A stretch of 64,000 bases of DNA, from positions 1,674,001 through 1,738,000 of the forward strand of contig OX337228.1 of assembly GCA_946965045.2 (NCBI GenBank), read 5' to 3'. Below, one piece after another: positions 60,819 to 64,000 of the stretch. The notes under the pieces were generated by a model. That model was not told the origin of the DNA, did not search any database, and saw only the letters and a list, made by a program, of their open reading frames with translations. A program made the translations under genes and the position numbers. The stretch comes from Epithemia pelagica. Lineage: Eukaryota; Bacillariophyta; Bacillariophyceae; Surirellales; Surirellaceae. Within the stretch, counting starts at the first letter, position 1. Each line of letters starts with the position of its first letter.

Positions 60819-63800
60819 ATGGCACCCAAGAGAAAGAGGATATGGAATGAAGACCTCGTGTTGGCTCTCCGAGCTCGTGAAGAAATGGCGCGGCAACAGG
60901 GGAAACAGCGCCAGTTTCTGTGGAGAGATGGAGCGCAGATTCTGGAAGGAGTTCGACACGACATTTACATGGTAAGTGTCGATAGTTAGTGCGTATATTG
61001 TATGAAAATAATCGAATGTATCTTCTAAATCGCACGTAATCCATTTGGATGTCATATAGTTCAAAACTGGACGTGTTGTTGGTTTACCGACCCATCAACT
61101 GAAGAAAACGGTGGATGATTTGTGTCGAAAGATCATGACAGGTGATGAACCTGTTTTGCCTGAAGGTTATGCACCGGCCGGTGCTGAAGAGCGCAGCCAC
61201 TTCACGGGAGGAAATCCAGTTCGCGATCATCCATACTTGAAACGTATCAAAATTCGTGGTGGTGCGTTCGCGATTTTGATGGCATTTCATTTGTGTAGGG
61301 GCCAACGCCAGAGCATGACCAAGGATCAGATAATTAGGGCAGCACAACCTTTTTGCGATGAAGCAATGGAAGGAAACTTCCACGCAGGAAGGCCCATTGG
61401 AGCGTGGAAATCCCACGAAACTCTGGTAAAACATGGTTTCGTGGTCGTACAGAAGGCACGTGTGGCCTATAACGAAAGGGCTGGAGGATTGCGTGCCATG
61501 GGCAAAAGCTCATATTCTCTGTCGCACGAAGGAGAGCATTTTATCGAGGCGTTGCTTCAGCTTCACCCAGACGTACAAAATGAGATTGGTATCCAGTCGA
61601 CATATGCGTCATCTTCTTCATCTGCTACAGCAGCAACAGGCAACTCCGCCTGGATGGATGGCTTTGGCGGGGGGTCGCCTCTTCCGCGTGCCTTGTCAAC
61701 AAACGAACAAGCAGACAAGGAACGCTTAGTGGGTTGGTTAGAAACTGCATCCGAAGGATCTTCTATCGATTTTGATGTTGGGAAAGATCGACGAAAGAGA
61801 CTACATCGGCTCTGCGACGAGCTAAGTAGCTCACCTGCTTTGCGAACGCAGGGCGTTGTATTGGACCATATGAGCTCAGGGACGAATCGACAACGTGCTC
61901 TCCGGATTTCCCTTGTCCCTTCGAGTACAAGATCAACTGGAACATCTACAGCGACTGCAAGGATGACCCATGAACAGCTTCTTCCACCTGAGACTCCAGA
62001 ACTCACCAGCACCATTGGCTCTGTACATCATCGTGTAACCCGAAGTCCAGATCGAGACGACTTTCCACGTTTTGCTAGTCCAGGTGGAGTCCTGAGTGAA
62101 GTGTCTCCGTCTAAGCGCTTGAGAACCACTGAATCGCGTGCTACTGTTCGTGCATCATGTGAAAGTGCGGCTTTGCTCCGAAGGGCTCTGTTCGAATCGC
62201 AACAGGAAAGCGATAAGTCTACTACGACGGCCGCAGTCCCAAACTCTTCTATTATTGAGCTTGTTGATGACTTGCCTCCTCCTTCAGAGAAGACGAAGAA
62301 GAAAACAGCATATGCTTCTATTATTGAGCTTGTTGATGACTCGCCTGCTCCTTCAGAGAAGACGAAGAAGAAAACAGTAGATGTGGTCGACCTTGTGGAT
62401 GAGTTCGATGTAAATGAGTGCATAATGGATCAGGCACCACGTAGAGATGACACTCTTCGATCGGACTCAAAGCCAACAGCTATCCCGAAACGCAAATTAG
62501 ACTTTCCTGCGTCCAACGTTCTCGAACTCCTAGAAAGTGATGATGATGATGACGAACTGCTTGCCGGTGGTCCCACTTTCAAAACAAAGTGCGAAAGAGT
62601 CCGGTCTTCGTCCTTCAAGGACTCCCAACTCATCGACATCCCTCACGGCGCTTTGCTGTCCATTGCAATTGATAACCGTGAGCGCAACCGTAATTGTACT
62701 CCTCGCTTTCTCCGAACGGAGCTTGTGAGGTTGGTTTCGTCTGGTCCAGTTTCATTTGCATGGCCATCGGTGGTGCGTCGTCCACAAGTTGTTGAAATGC
62801 CATTGACCTACGGTGACTTCAACTTCCTAATGAAAAATGAGTCTGGAAAAGAGTCGACGCTTGCCGTCATGGTCGAAAGAAAGAGAATTGGGGACTTGGT
62901 GCAACGCAGTGCGACCAGAGATCATTGGGGCCAACTTCAGAGGATGCGAGATAGATGCTCTGCCTTGAGTGTGCTACTGTTGGAAGGAGACTTTCGGACG
63001 GCAGCTGCATTCGTTGCCTTTGGTGCACCAGAGGGTTGGCGAAAACGTGACCACGTGATTGATGATGAGGAAAGTCTTCTGAGATTTATGGGTAGAGCAA
63101 TTCTTTCTTCAGGTAGTTTTCGATTTGTCCAAACTAAAGACGAGCAGGAGTCGCTACGAGCCGTCGCAGCTCTTGGCCTTGTCTCGATGGTGGCTTTAGC
63201 AAAGCAAACGGACCAACAGGTTGACAAGTTGAAAAATCCATACAAAGGAAGTGATAATGGTGGCCCACAGATTCTGGCGGATCGTCTACAAGCTGGTGGT
63301 ATCCCGTGGCAGATTGCCAAGGATTTATCTCAAGAGCTGGGATCTGTCCGTCAGTTCGATTCGCTCTATGCTGCGATCGAAGATAGTGAATGCCGAGAAC
63401 AGCTCTTTGCGCCGTTCATCGAAGATGCCTGCCTGCAAGTTGAATCGGAATCTTCACCTCACGCATGGAGTAAGGCCATTCATTCTGCACACTATACGAC
63501 TTGTTGCAATAGCCAGGAGATCCGAGCTCGTTTTCAAGGTACGGAGCAATTTGTTACAGATCGAGCAGAGCTTCTTTCCAGACTTCATTCAGGCCAAGAT
63601 CCAGAAGCAGCCATAAATGCCAGTTTCGATTCAAGTGGAAGTGCGTCGAGCACAGAGCTAGGACGACGTCGAGTTGTGCAAATACAACTCCCCGAGCACT
63701 TGAAAGATACTTTCGAGAGCACTGATTGCCTGCAACATACATCGTTTTACAGAATGCAATATAGTCCGCGGAAAAACCTTGTTGTGATGCAAACAAGGGA

Positions 63801-64000
63801 TGAACGGTACGAGTCAGAGCCCTTAGCCATTTTCCTTCTGGAGGGTATTACAATGGTGGAGCAGCTTCGATCCGCCATGAACAAAAATAGCGACTGCTTC
63901 ATTGCTTCACGAAGCCTCGCAGCTCAGTTGGACCGGGAAGTCTGTCGCCGTCCTGTTTCAATGTCACCTTCCTACTTCTCGCGGCGTGTCTTGCTCATAC
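60819..64000 (+). CDS. MUS81: MUS81-type structure-specific endonuclease (partial, runs off the window)
   Basis: Exons 60819-60971 and 61060 to beyond 64000 (88-nt intron, GTAAGT, TATAG) give at least 1031 residues, with no stop before the window end. The N-terminus is basic. A MUS81-type winged helix spans about 113-220: GGAFAILMAFHLCRGQRQSM, TKDQIIRAAQPFCDEAM and the Arg-rich recognition part. The nuclease motif ERKRIGDL, in ERKx3D form of XPF/MUS81 proteins, is near 657, with upstream YGDFNF. A helix-hairpin-helix-like stretch (GIPWQIAKDLSQELGSVRQF) follows. The linker holds two 23-residue repeats with IIELVDD (residues 449 and 472) and VVDLVDE (493), candidate SUMO-interacting motifs. It would cut replication and recombination intermediates with an EME1-type partner. 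Larger than animal MUS81. Confidence 0.85.

Noticed and set aside
1-64000. tRNA, rRNA and CRISPR arrays
   Set aside because: No cloverleaf with box A and box B, no rRNA segment and no regularly spaced repeats were seen by eye; a tRNA scan could still find a divergent one.

Overview
The window looks like nuclear DNA of a pennate diatom. It is a compact eukaryotic genome with short introns (about 76 to 185 nt), GTACGT or GTAAGT donors and CAG or TAG acceptors. Several proteins start with a signal peptide followed by Ala/Gly/Ser-Phe at the cleavage site, the bipartite plastid-targeting signature of algae with a secondary red plastid. No viral, bacterial or CRISPR features were seen. Where the first ATG and the longest open frame disagree I used the ATG. 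Exon joins were worked out by hand from splice sites, phase and family alignment.

Layout. 1-9 kb: a DUF4602 nucleolar-type protein, a cyclophilin-like membrane protein, a sulfotransferase lying between two copies of a direct repeat, and a type II NADH dehydrogenase-like flavoprotein. 9-15 kb: a secreted unknown protein, a SIRT4-like sirtuin and a TPR-like protein. 15-21 kb: two long, closely related surface proteins tail to tail. 21-31 kb: a plastid VTT/DedA protein, a sugar-phosphate/nucleotide-sugar transporter, a tiny plastid protein, CCT4 (chaperonin delta), a SUMO-like plus BTB fusion, and an inverted second copy of the transporter. 31-38 kb: PDCD2, a disordered diatom-type protein and a poorly resolved gene fragment. 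37-50 kb: a plastid riboflavin enzyme with GTP cyclohydrolase II before DHBP synthase, a lysyl-tRNA synthetase with a WHEP-like domain and nested starts, a small secreted Cys protein, a plastid coiled-coil protein, a TEY-type MAP kinase and a plastid unknown. 50-55 kb: RPL5, a DUF6940-like protein, a TMEM18 protein and a REX1B-like protein. 54.8-58.6 kb: no genes, but two inverted-repeat elements and a 70-bp palindrome. 58.6-64 kb: a heat-shock-factor type regulator and the first 1031 residues of a MUS81-type nuclease with three SUMO-interacting-like motifs, running off the end.

The genes mostly alternate strand, giving many divergent pairs that share 370-560 bp promoters and many convergent pairs with ends 75-360 bp apart. 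Functions are mixed housekeeping, with an excess of plastid-targeted products. The most notable items are the two inverted paralogue pairs (with an intron present in only one copy of the transporter), the SUMO-like/BTB fusion, the MUS81 with duplicated SIM-like motifs, the reversed riboflavin fusion, the multi-start LysRS, and the foldback elements.
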